Assembly: GCF_017876165.1 (NCBI RefSeq)
Contig: NZ_JAGINQ010000029.1
Span: 1 to 64,000, forward strand
DNA from: Azospirillum soli
GTDB taxonomy: Bacteria; Pseudomonadota; Alphaproteobacteria; Azospirillales; Azospirillaceae
DNA: 64,000 bases
Direction of reading: 5' to 3'
In this document: positions 35,219-43,441 of the stretch, in pieces
Layout: every line of letters starts with the position of its first letter
Position numbering within the stretch: position 1 is the stretch's first letter
Translations under genes and position numbers: made by a program
The notes under the pieces: model-generated
What the model was told of the DNA's origin: nothing
The model's input: the letters and a program-made list of their open reading frames with translations, nothing else
Database searches by the model: none

Positions 35219-36142
35219 ATGTCCTTCAATCACACAGACGCATTCCTTTCGCACATCAAAAAGGAAGCGCCTGCCTTCGCCAAGCAGATCAGTGATACCG
35301 CGGATCGCAATCCGGGCCTGTTCGGGGAACTGGCGGAACCGATGCTGGCGTGGGCATGCAAGGCAATCGGTCCACAATGGCTTGAGACATTGACCCGAGG
35401 CTACACCACCTTCGTCGTCGGCGTTAACCGCAGCCAAGCCGAGTACGAACGCGACCGCCGCTACAAGCACTCGTCCTATGCCGAGGTGCATTCGCAAACC
35501 TACGCCGACCCCCGGTTCATGAACGACTATCACTGGGGCGTCTACGTCACGACCTTTGCGTGGGAACACCATCTTCACATCTACGAATTTTATCGCGACC
35601 AATTCCTCGGACGACTGCGCCGTTCCGCCTCGGCGGGAAAGATCATCGACCTTGGATGCGGTTCCGGCATTTGGTCCATGCTGGCGCTCGCACGATTGGA
35701 AAGCTGGAAATCAACCCTGGTCGATATCAGCCCGACAACGTTGGCCCTGACACGGCGCACCGTGCAATGCACCGGCCTCGCGGATCGGGTGGATGCGCAT
35801 CAGGCCGACGCGATGAGCTTTCGGGACGGGGCACCATACGACGCCGGTATTTCATGCTTCCTGTTGGAGCACCTGGAATCTCCCGGCCAACTTCTCGCGA
35901 GCCTCGCCAAATCTTTGGGCGAACGTCGTTTTGCCTTCGTTACGGCGGCGCTCACCGCGGCGGAAATCGATCATATCTTCGAGTTCCGCCGGGAGAGCGA
36001 GGTCGTGGCTTTGGCCGAGCAGGCCGGTTTCCGGGTCGTGGCTATGTTCTCCAGCGCCCCCCGGTCCGTCGCACCATCGGCCACCTTCCTTCCGCGATCA
36101 ATTGCGCTGGTGTTGGAGAAGCGCGTCGGAGAGTTCTGGTAG
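35219..36142 (+). CDS. SAM-dependent methyltransferase
   Basis: A 307-residue class I methyltransferase. The SAM-binding loop IIDLGCGSG is at 142-150, followed by LVDISPTTLALTRR (motif II acidic residue) and AGISCFLLEHLESPGQLL (post-motif). Residues 1-130 form an extra helical N-terminal domain rich in Tyr/His. CGGGAG precedes ATG 35219. Its 3' end is 4 bp from the convergent FkbH-like gene. O-methylation of an ACP-bound glyceryl group or of a sugar fits the setting but is not proven. Confidence 0.85.
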   Translation: MSFNHTDAFLSHIKKEAPAFAKQISDTADRNPGLFGELAEPMLAWACKAIGPQWLETLTRGYTTFVVGVNRSQAEYERDRRYKHSSYAEVHSQTYADPRFMNDYHWGVYVTTFAWEHHLHIYEFYRDQFLGRLRRSASAGKIIDLGCGSGIWSMLALARLESWKSTLVDISPTTLALTRRTVQCTGLADRVDAHQADAMSFRDGAPYDAGISCFLLEHLESPGQLLASLAKSLGERRFAFVTAALTAAEIDHIFEFRRESEVVALAEQAGFRVVAMFSSAPRSVAPSATFLPRSIALVLEKRVGEFW

Positions 36143-36146
36143 GCGA

Positions 36147-37991
36147 TCAGGCCGCCGGCTGTGTCTCGATAACATGCACCGCGATGTGATCGGCCTTGGC
36201 GCCGGCCATTGGACCGAGGCGGTGGCGGTACCGGCGTTCGGTGCCGTCGCCGGCGGCCTCGGGCGTCATTCCCAGCCGGTCGAAGAAGTCTTGGACTTGG
36301 ACGTTCTTCGCGGTTGGCCGGTAAACGGCCGTCAGGTCAAGACAGCCCCTGGCTTTCGCCTCGTCGATGACAACCGGCCAAAGCGCGAACTCAATGCCGC
36401 GCCCGATCACGCGGCAACTCATGAAGAAGCTCTCGACGTCCGCGACAGCATCCGTGTAACGGATGACCGCAACGCCGGTCAGACCATAGTCGCCATGCCG
36501 GTCGGTCACCCGGAACACATACACGTCGCTATCGCCCGCTTCCATGAGCGCTGCGATCTCTCCATGTGTGTAGCGGCGCGTCGTCACGTTGAACTGGTTG
36601 GATTTCTGAGACAGGTCGGCAGCCCGGAGCGCGGTGGCCGGATCGTTGCGGCTGACGGTCACGGCGATGCCAAGCGACGCCAGATAGTCGTCGTGGCTGG
36701 CAAACCGCTGCCGTTCCACTTCGGATTTGGCAAGTAGCCTGTACTGGGCGGTCTTATCCGCGCTCTCGTCCCCGACGCCGCCCGCAATGAAAAGGTTTTT
36801 CAGCTGTGCGGCGACCATTGGATACTGATAGGTCTCGGCCGGGACCTGGATTGTCTTTACCATGGGCAGTCGAGCCGCGACTTCCTCACACTCGACCGCC
36901 GAATCGTCCAGAAAGACAAAACTGTCGAGCCCGAGGTTCAGTGCCTCCGCGAGATCCCGCAAATTATCGACTTTCGAACTCCAGTTCACGGCCTTGCGGA
37001 TGATATGTTCATCGCGCAGCACCTGGTTTGGGTGATGGCTTAGAACGGCGTCCACGTCAGCGGGATTGTTCTTGGAGCACAGGCACAAAAGCACACCGGA
37101 ACGCCCAAGCGCCAGAAAGGCATGCTGCATCGCCCAGAACACGTTTCCAGGATAGTCATGCGGGTCCAGTTTTATGCCGTCGATACCATCCTCGCCGACA
37201 ATCCCGCCCCAAAGCGTGTTGTCGCAGTCCAGAACGAGGACTTTCCGGTAATAACTCCCGCCCCCACGGCTGCACAGCAGCACCTGCTCCGCCAGACGAT
37301 CCAGAAAAGCGGCTTTGTACGGCGCTTTGGAACGATAATAGAAGCGCGGATCGAAAGCGTTTTTCCAACCGAATTCCTCGACGATGGCGCCGGGAGACAG
37401 CAGCGTCACGTTGGCAAACCGCGCGGCTATCTCGGACAGCCCGTCGTTGAACCGCGCCAGCACGCGATCGAGCGACCGGTTCACATGCGCAATTCCAGGC
37501 GGGCCAAGCCGGTGCAGGGTCGGTAGAAAGACCCTCCTCATCGGGCGGGCGGCGTCCAGCACCAGGCACAATTCATCAAGGAAACGCTGACGCACCTCCT
37601 CCAGAGCATCAGGCTCCAGCGTGGGAACCCGCGCCTCCAGCGACGGCATCAGGTTGTCGAACAGGAAAAGCGCCAGCAGATGTTCGACGCCGGCGTCCAA
37701 AAACCGCCGCACGTCGGCCACGGGCGTTGCATAGTCGCCCATGACAACGCGTGGCACCAGACCATGCAGATAAACATGCTTTTTCAGCATCGGCGCCAGC
37801 AGATCGACCGACGCGTTTGCCGAAACGCCGATGGAGAACACGTCGCCCACCGCCTTGGCGCCGCCACCGAACTGGCGATCCAGCCGGTTGACCAGTTGGA
37901 TCAGTTCGGCCAATCCCAGATCAGCCGTGCGCAGACGGGCCAGGGTGTCAGCCTGGAGGTCGTCGCTGGTGGCGGCATCGCTCATGGTCAT
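36147..37991 (-). CDS. FkbH-like HAD-IIIC protein
   Basis: A 614-residue protein of the FkbH family. The N-terminal half has an SGNH-like fold (VSANASVDLLAPMLKK). The HAD part begins VLDCDNTLWGGIVGEDG with nucleophile/acid Asp255/Asp257, and the C-terminus is an acyltransferase-like GNAT fold (RRYTHGEIAALM, DYGLTGVAVIRY). FkbH enzymes make glyceryl-ACP from 1,3-bisphosphoglycerate. Start: ATG 37991 (MTMSDAAT), with GGA six bases upstream; 37985 and 38009 are alternatives. It is the last gene of the long minus-strand operon, and its cognate ACP is probably the one at 34917. Confidence 0.85.
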   Translation of the reverse strand: MTMSDAATSDDLQADTLARLRTADLGLAELIQLVNRLDRQFGGGAKAVGDVFSIGVSANASVDLLAPMLKKHVYLHGLVPRVVMGDYATPVADVRRFLDAGVEHLLALFLFDNLMPSLEARVPTLEPDALEEVRQRFLDELCLVLDAARPMRRVFLPTLHRLGPPGIAHVNRSLDRVLARFNDGLSEIAARFANVTLLSPGAIVEEFGWKNAFDPRFYYRSKAPYKAAFLDRLAEQVLLCSRGGGSYYRKVLVLDCDNTLWGGIVGEDGIDGIKLDPHDYPGNVFWAMQHAFLALGRSGVLLCLCSKNNPADVDAVLSHHPNQVLRDEHIIRKAVNWSSKVDNLRDLAEALNLGLDSFVFLDDSAVECEEVAARLPMVKTIQVPAETYQYPMVAAQLKNLFIAGGVGDESADKTAQYRLLAKSEVERQRFASHDDYLASLGIAVTVSRNDPATALRAADLSQKSNQFNVTTRRYTHGEIAALMEAGDSDVYVFRVTDRHGDYGLTGVAVIRYTDAVADVESFFMSCRVIGRGIEFALWPVVIDEAKARGCLDLTAVYRPTAKNVQVQDFFDRLGMTPEAAGDGTERRYRHRLGPMAGAKADHIAVHVIETQPAA

Positions 37992-38040
37992 GCGTCCAAA
38001 CGTCCTCAATGGGTCACGGCGCCCTTCTACACCGGGGCGG

Positions 38041-40644
38041 TCAGGGGATGCGGAAGCTTTCTTCGGTCACCGGATTGATGGCCCGGTTGCGCAACGTGTC
38101 AGGGTGAATGGCGACCACCAGATTGCGCCGCATCCCGTTGCGCACGACCGTGCCACGGTGAACCGTCAGAGTGTCGAAGAACACGACGTCACCTGGCTTG
38201 CCGACACCGGAAAAAGCCCGATCGCCATAGCGCTCCATCACCGCCTGAGTGGCGTAGGTCTCGGGCTCCCCACCCTTGAGCCAAGCGTGGAAGGTGTCCG
38301 TGAGAAGGTCTTCCATCATGTGGCTGCCGGGGACGATACCGATCGGGCCGGATTCCGGAGTGACGTCGTTCAACAGCACCATCACCTTGAACTGGTCCCG
38401 GATCGCGTCGACGTGCCACTGCTGGTCCGCCTCGCCCGGCTCCAACCCTTCGGCCAGCGTGTAGAGCGACCGCACATTGGAACGGTAATAACGGGCTGCG
38501 ACTTCTAGAAACAGGGGGTTGGTCATCACCGAATCGATTTCCTCGATCCCTGTCGAGCGCCCCTCGTAGTCGAAATAGATCCGCCGACGCCCATTGTAAT
38601 TCACCGATCCGCCCCGGAACTCGGAACCGGAAACAGGCCCAGGCAACCGCAAGGTGCCGGCCGGCGCGCCGGCAAAGGCATCCTGGTGCGCGACCACCAG
38701 ATCATCGACCAGAGCCTGGGCACGGGACAGAAAAGGCTGACCGGCCATCAGGCCCGGCCACACGGCGAAACCATCCCTTCGCAGGTCGTTCACCGTGCGG
38801 TCGATCAGAAGCGTCGGTGCCATTGACGGGTCCAGATAGGTCTGCTCCCGCTTCGTCCGCTCGCGGCTGACCACGCTGGACACCATGAAATAGGCCTCGA
38901 ACAAGGCCACGTCCTCGCAAAGAAGCCGGCGAACCTCCCGTCGCAGATCCACCGGCAGCCCTTGCAGCACCGCCCACAACAGGAACTTGGCTCCGAGAAC
39001 GCGGTCGCCCGCCAGCGCAAGGTGGCGACCGTAGGCAAAGCAGGCATCGGCCGCTCCACCGGTGGCTGCCAAGCGCTCGTACAGGGCAGCCCCCTCCGCG
39101 TCGCGGGGGCGAAGGGCGGCATCATCGAGCGAGCCATCGAGGGGGGGCAAGCGCATGGGGCTGCCCGGCCGCAGCAGGAACTGCCGCATGTCGCCGGCCC
39201 GCATTTCCGCCAGTTCGCGGCGCAGAAGATCGGCCTCATCAGCCCTAGCCTCAGCCGCCCGGCATCGGTGGACCAGCCGCTCGAAGGAGAGGTTTTCCAG
39301 CGTGTCGGAGCGGTATTTTGGCACGTCCGTATCGGCGGTGGCGATGATCCGGTCGAACAGCCGCTCCGCATCGTCAAGCGGGCGGAAGAAATCTGGACCG
39401 ACGCCCTGCTCGCGGAATCGGTGCAGCGCCTCTGTCAACCAAGGCACCAGGAAGGTGCCATCGTAAAGGCGGTCCGCTGGAATGTAGTAGTGAGTCAGAA
39501 GCCAGTGCAGAAGCGCATCCTTGCGCTCGTCCCACGGTTGCCGCGCGACGGCATCGAGGTCATCCACCGACTGAGTGTCCGCGATCGCAGTCAGGTGGCT
39601 GTCACCGATGGCGCAGACTTTCTTCCGCCAGAGCAGCGCCAGAAGCGCCGCGCCGGTGTTGGCCGCGATGATCCCATCGGCAATGTCAAACAGGAAATGG
39701 GTCGAACAGGAAACGTTCCAAGCGGACGGGATATGGATGAAGTTTGGATAGTGCTGCTGAAAATACTCAACCAACTCGTCGGTCATGATCGGCGAAGCAC
39801 GCGGATGCTCCGTGACGATGATGCCGATCTTGGAATCAACCCGATCCAGAATACGGACCAAGTGATCGAAGAAGGCGCGATAGCGCAACTTACTGTCGAA
39901 GCTGTAGGCGTGTTCGGAGTGGGTCGGCACAATCCAGACGCTGTCGAAGCGGGACCGAATGTCCGACTTCAACGACGCGAAGGGGGACTTCGGGATCAGA
40001 ATCTCGTCCAGGAAGAACCGGCGCAGCTTGGCGATTCCGGCCGATGCGGCTTCGGTCAACGGGCGGTCCAGCAACGTCGCGACGAACCGGCGCGGAAAGG
40101 AGTGCCGCATCACCCCGCAAGGGTCGAGGTAAAGATTGCAGGGGAAGGGAGCCTGGGCGAACATCCCGACTTCCTTGTGCAGCACCAATGCACCGGGAAA
40201 AGCCCTGGCAAGGAACGGAGCGGGAGAAAAGGTGAAGATCACCTCCGGCTCGAAACCGTCGAGGCTGGACCGGACGGCATTCGCCATGGTCTCAAGTTCC
40301 GCTTCGGTGTAGGCACCGTCGTACCACCGGGCGCTGGTGGTGCGGGCGTCCGCATCGAATGGCGTGCGCAACGTATCGCGATCAATCACGCGGAGCATGT
40401 CCGTCGGCAGCCGCACCGGCGCGGTGCCGAATTCCGGCAACTCCACCACCAGCAACTCCACCACCAAGCCGGCCTGGGCCTTTGCCGCGAGATGGTCGTT
40501 CGTCAACAGGCGGAATCGGTTCGGCCAAGCCGAGCGGTCCGGCTCGAGCGCCTGCATCAACGCGATGGAGGACATAACCCACCAGTGCCGCAGATTCGGC
40601 ATTCCCCATTCGATCAGAGGCTCGACATACATCAGCGCCCGCAT
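38041..40644 (-). CDS. fusion of a glycosyltransferase-like domain with a phytanoyl-CoA dioxygenase (PhyH) domain
   Basis: An 867-residue protein. Residues 1-430 look like a GT-B-type transferase of the capsule family (MYVEPLIEWGMPNLRHWW, IVTEHPRASPIMTDELVEYFQQHYPNFIHIP, ADGIIAANTGAALLALLWRK). A helical linker follows. Residues about 620-867 form an Fe(II)/2-oxoglutarate oxygenase: WHVDAI gives His744 and Asp746, His829 (VHRGT) is the third ligand, and Arg839/840 may bind 2-oxoglutarate. The start at 40644 is chosen because GGAAGGA lies nine bases upstream. It could transfer a sugar and hydroxylate it or its acyl group. Confidence 0.78.
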   Translation of the reverse strand: MRALMYVEPLIEWGMPNLRHWWVMSSIALMQALEPDRSAWPNRFRLLTNDHLAAKAQAGLVVELLVVELPEFGTAPVRLPTDMLRVIDRDTLRTPFDADARTTSARWYDGAYTEAELETMANAVRSSLDGFEPEVIFTFSPAPFLARAFPGALVLHKEVGMFAQAPFPCNLYLDPCGVMRHSFPRRFVATLLDRPLTEAASAGIAKLRRFFLDEILIPKSPFASLKSDIRSRFDSVWIVPTHSEHAYSFDSKLRYRAFFDHLVRILDRVDSKIGIIVTEHPRASPIMTDELVEYFQQHYPNFIHIPSAWNVSCSTHFLFDIADGIIAANTGAALLALLWRKKVCAIGDSHLTAIADTQSVDDLDAVARQPWDERKDALLHWLLTHYYIPADRLYDGTFLVPWLTEALHRFREQGVGPDFFRPLDDAERLFDRIIATADTDVPKYRSDTLENLSFERLVHRCRAAEARADEADLLRRELAEMRAGDMRQFLLRPGSPMRLPPLDGSLDDAALRPRDAEGAALYERLAATGGAADACFAYGRHLALAGDRVLGAKFLLWAVLQGLPVDLRREVRRLLCEDVALFEAYFMVSSVVSRERTKREQTYLDPSMAPTLLIDRTVNDLRRDGFAVWPGLMAGQPFLSRAQALVDDLVVAHQDAFAGAPAGTLRLPGPVSGSEFRGGSVNYNGRRRIYFDYEGRSTGIEEIDSVMTNPLFLEVAARYYRSNVRSLYTLAEGLEPGEADQQWHVDAIRDQFKVMVLLNDVTPESGPIGIVPGSHMMEDLLTDTFHAWLKGGEPETYATQAVMERYGDRAFSGVGKPGDVVFFDTLTVHRGTVVRNGMRRNLVVAIHPDTLRNRAINPVTEESFRIP

Positions 40645-40692
40645 CTTACGCGATCCTTCCATCGTGAACTCGCAGCCAGTTCCGCCGGCCCG

Positions 40693-41361
40693 TCACCAAA
40701 CCTCACGCATCAAGGAGAAAGCCTCCGCATACCCCACCCCTGCCTGGGCTCCACGGTACCGGGCAAGGGCTCGAATGGCGCTCTCCTCACGAGGGAAGGG
40801 GAACGGCTGCATTTCGCCTGTGTAGATCGACATCAATTCCACCTTGCGGTCGATCTCCGCCGAGATATCGACAAAGGTGGTCGGCTGAAACGGCAAAGAG
40901 ACACCTAAGGCAGGTGCCTGTTCGGTCTCGGAAAGAGTTTCATAAGTCAGGACGCGGTGGACGGGCCGGCGCAGCCGAAACGTCTTCAACGCCGCCATGC
41001 AGGCCTGGAAAGCGACCCGATGATCGGAATGGGCGTCGCCGCCGTGGTTCATGTAGATCACATCCGGAGACAGGTCGGCAACGGCACCGGCGACGCCGCG
41101 AATCAGGTCGCCTTCGGGCACCCGGTCGAGAGCCGCGGCGGGAAACCCCAGCCGCACCACGCGGGCAAAGCCGAACGCCTCCTCGATCCGCTTCATCTGC
41201 GCGGCCCGGATCGCTGACATTTCGGCGGTGACCAGCGGTTCCCCGGCCTGGGTCACGATCAACCAAAACAATGTGTCCCCATTCTTCCGGTGGCGCAGCA
41301 GGGTTCCACCGCAACCCAAGCTCTCATCGTCGGGGTGAGTGGCGATGCAAAGGACGTTCAT
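40693..41361 (-). CDS. PIG-L/LmbE-family N-deacetylase
   Basis: A 222-residue zinc amidohydrolase. HPDDESLGCGG near the N-terminus supplies the zinc-binding His and Asp pair, and HSDHRVAF the third histidine. The family removes N-acetyl groups from GlcNAc-type substrates. ATG 41361 overlaps the stop of the formyltransferase-like gene as ATGA, so deacetylation and a second acylation are likely consecutive steps. Confidence 0.88.
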   Translation of the reverse strand: MNVLCIATHPDDESLGCGGTLLRHRKNGDTLFWLIVTQAGEPLVTAEMSAIRAAQMKRIEEAFGFARVVRLGFPAAALDRVPEGDLIRGVAGAVADLSPDVIYMNHGGDAHSDHRVAFQACMAALKTFRLRRPVHRVLTYETLSETEQAPALGVSLPFQPTTFVDISAEIDRKVELMSIYTGEMQPFPFPREESAIRALARYRGAQAGVGYAEAFSLMREVW

Positions 41362-42281
41362 CGCAGGCTCCGGCCAAGGCAGGCGCCCGCTTCCGGCGCG
41401 GACGACTGGTCCCAATCCTGGTCCCAATCCCAATCGAGGATCCCCAAGGCACCATCCCCCGTGCGCACGAGCAGCCGCCCCCCATCGACGGACAGAATGG
41501 TTCCCGGCGCTTCGCTTCCAACCGCCAGACAAGAGGCCGGCGCCGCCTTCCACACACGCAGCAGGCGGTCGTCCAGCCATGTGTGCGCACCGACATAAGG
41601 GCGCGTCAGGGCACGAATAAGGTTGTGGCAGGTCCGGCTTGGTGCATCCCACCGGATTTCGCCGTCCTCCTTCGTCCGGCGGCGCCAGACGGTTGCGCGC
41701 GTGTGGTCCTGCGGCCGGTAGCGCACGGTTCCATCGGCGAAGCGGGGCACCAGTTCGGTGATGGCTTTGGCCGCCAGCGCCTCGATCCGTGCATAAAGAA
41801 CGGCCGCGTCGTCGTCATCACCCACAGGAAACGCCTGCTGCCAGACGATGTCGCCGGTGTCCGTTCCTTCGTCGATCCGGAAGAAGGTCAGCCCCCCTTC
41901 CTTCAGCCCTTCCACCAGCGTCCAAATCAGTGGGTGCCGCCCACGACCGTGCGGCAGAAGGGACGGATGCGTTCCAATAACCCCAAGCGGCGGAATGGCC
42001 AACAACTCCGCCGGCAGCAGTTGTGACAGGCCGCAGACGAACACGACATCCGGTTTCAGCGCCGCGACGGCGTCCAACGTTTCGGGAGCGCGAACGCTGT
42101 CGAAAGGAATGCCATGGAGCCCCCGTATCCGTGCCTCCGCCGGCATGTCGACATAGTCGCTGTTGATCGTCGCGGCCGAGGGGCGAGGCCCAGCCACACC
42201 GACCACATTGGCCCCCACCGCCAGCATGCTGTCCAAGCAGTGGCGGGTAAAGGCGACCGCGCCGATCAGGACGATTCTCAT
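41358..42281 (-). CDS. sugar N-formyltransferase-like protein, catalytic Asn replaced
   Basis: A 307-residue homologue of methionyl-tRNA/sugar formyltransferases. HPSLLPHGRGRHPLIW and DEGTDTGDIV are the folate-site motifs with His105 and Asp141. The usual N-x-H is G-T-H here, with Gly103 in place of the catalytic Asn. The FMT C-terminal fold follows (TRPYVGAHTWLDDRLLRVWKA). The tail carries a small in-frame repeat (DWDWDQDWDQ). ATG 42281 is chosen because GGAGG lies seven bases before it; the ATG at 42287 is too close to that box. It may transfer formyl or another one-carbon/acyl group after deacetylation. Confidence 0.82.
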   Translation of the reverse strand: MRIVLIGAVAFTRHCLDSMLAVGANVVGVAGPRPSAATINSDYVDMPAEARIRGLHGIPFDSVRAPETLDAVAALKPDVVFVCGLSQLLPAELLAIPPLGVIGTHPSLLPHGRGRHPLIWTLVEGLKEGGLTFFRIDEGTDTGDIVWQQAFPVGDDDDAAVLYARIEALAAKAITELVPRFADGTVRYRPQDHTRATVWRRRTKEDGEIRWDAPSRTCHNLIRALTRPYVGAHTWLDDRLLRVWKAAPASCLAVGSEAPGTILSVDGGRLLVRTGDGALGILDWDWDQDWDQSSAPEAGACLGRSLR

Positions 42282-43441
42282 CCGCATGCCTCCAGGTCAT
42301 GGAACCGTTTCATCACCAGTTCCTGGCCCAGGGACACGGAACGCAAAACCTCGACGATGCGCGGGGCGGCCGTCCCCCTCCCATATGGGTTGACCTGATC
42401 CGCCAGAGATTCGCGGAACTCAGGCGACAATGCCTTTCGGATCGCTTCGCGGATGGTCTCGGCGTCCGCCGGGACGTGGATCACGTTGCCGCCCGCCACG
42501 CGGCCCCGCTGCCGATCGCCGATGTTCACCACCGGCAGGCGGAAGCTCGCCGCTTCGATGATTCCACTTGAGGAATTGCCGACCATGGCCCCGGCGATCG
42601 CCATGACCGAGAAATAAGCCTGGCTTCCCAGGCTTTCGGTGAAGACGACATTCGCCCGGCCGGCGGCGAATCGCCCTATCCGTTCGATGATGCGGCTCGC
42701 CCTCGTGTCGGCATTGGGATAGGTGATGATGATGGGCTGGTCGAACGTTTCCAGCGCGTCGAGCAGAACACCGACTTCCGCGTCGGCCTGCTCGGCGGCG
42801 AGCGTCAGCGGATGGTGCGTGACCAGCAACGGCGGCGTATCGAGCGATATCCCCAGACGCGCGGACAAAGCCGCCCGGTCCAGGCGTTCCAACTGCGACA
42901 TGAGGTCGATCGCCGGCGCACCAACGGTGAAGACACGGTCGGGCGCCTCGCCCAACTGGATCACCCGGCGCCGGTATTCCTCCGTCGCGACGAAGTGCAG
43001 ATGGCACATCTTCGTGAGGGAATGACGAATTGCATCGTCGATCAACCCTTCCGTCAGTTCACCGCCGTGAATGTGCGCCAGCGGCATGGCGTAGGGCAGC
43101 GCGGCGATGGCCGCCGCGAACATTTCGTAACGATCACCCAACAGCAGGAGGATGTCGGGGCGGACCCTGCCGAATTCTTCGGAAAAGGCCGTGACTCCCT
43201 GCCCCATGGACTTGCCGATGCCTTCCGGCGAATCGTCGTCGCACAGCGTCGGCAGACGAGCCGCGATGGTAAATCCATCCGCTTCGATGTCCCGAACCGT
43301 CAATCCATAGGCGGGCGAGAGGTGCATGCCGCAGACAATCAGCCGGAGCTGCAAATCCGGGCTGGACAGGATATGACGCAGAACCGGCCGGTAGATCCCG
43401 TAGTCGGCACGCGATCCCGTGACGACGCCGATTGTTTTCAT
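42278..43441 (-). CDS. legG: UDP/GDP-N-acetyl-sugar 2-epimerase, hydrolysing (NeuC/LegG)
   Basis: A 387-residue GT-B-fold hydrolysing 2-epimerase. TGSRADYGIYRPVL is the signature N-terminus; LGDRYEMFAAAIAA, HIHGGELTEGLIDDAIRHSLTKM and GNSSSGIIEAASF are conserved core motifs. It inverts C2 and releases the nucleotide from a 2,4-diacetamido-trideoxyglucose nucleotide, giving the 6-carbon precursor for the synthase next door. It is coupled by ATGA to legI upstream and to the formyltransferase-like gene downstream. Confidence 0.9.
   Translation of the reverse strand: MKTIGVVTGSRADYGIYRPVLRHILSSPDLQLRLIVCGMHLSPAYGLTVRDIEADGFTIAARLPTLCDDDSPEGIGKSMGQGVTAFSEEFGRVRPDILLLLGDRYEMFAAAIAALPYAMPLAHIHGGELTEGLIDDAIRHSLTKMCHLHFVATEEYRRRVIQLGEAPDRVFTVGAPAIDLMSQLERLDRAALSARLGISLDTPPLLVTHHPLTLAAEQADAEVGVLLDALETFDQPIIITYPNADTRASRIIERIGRFAAGRANVVFTESLGSQAYFSVMAIAGAMVGNSSSGIIEAASFRLPVVNIGDRQRGRVAGGNVIHVPADAETIREAIRKALSPEFRESLADQVNPYGRGTAAPRIVEVLRSVSLGQELVMKRFHDLEACG

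Noticed and set aside
41358..42281. Housekeeping methionyl-tRNA formyltransferase
   Set aside because: Catalytic Asn is replaced, there is no adjacent peptide deformylase gene, and it is coupled to a PIG-L deacetylase within a sugar operon.
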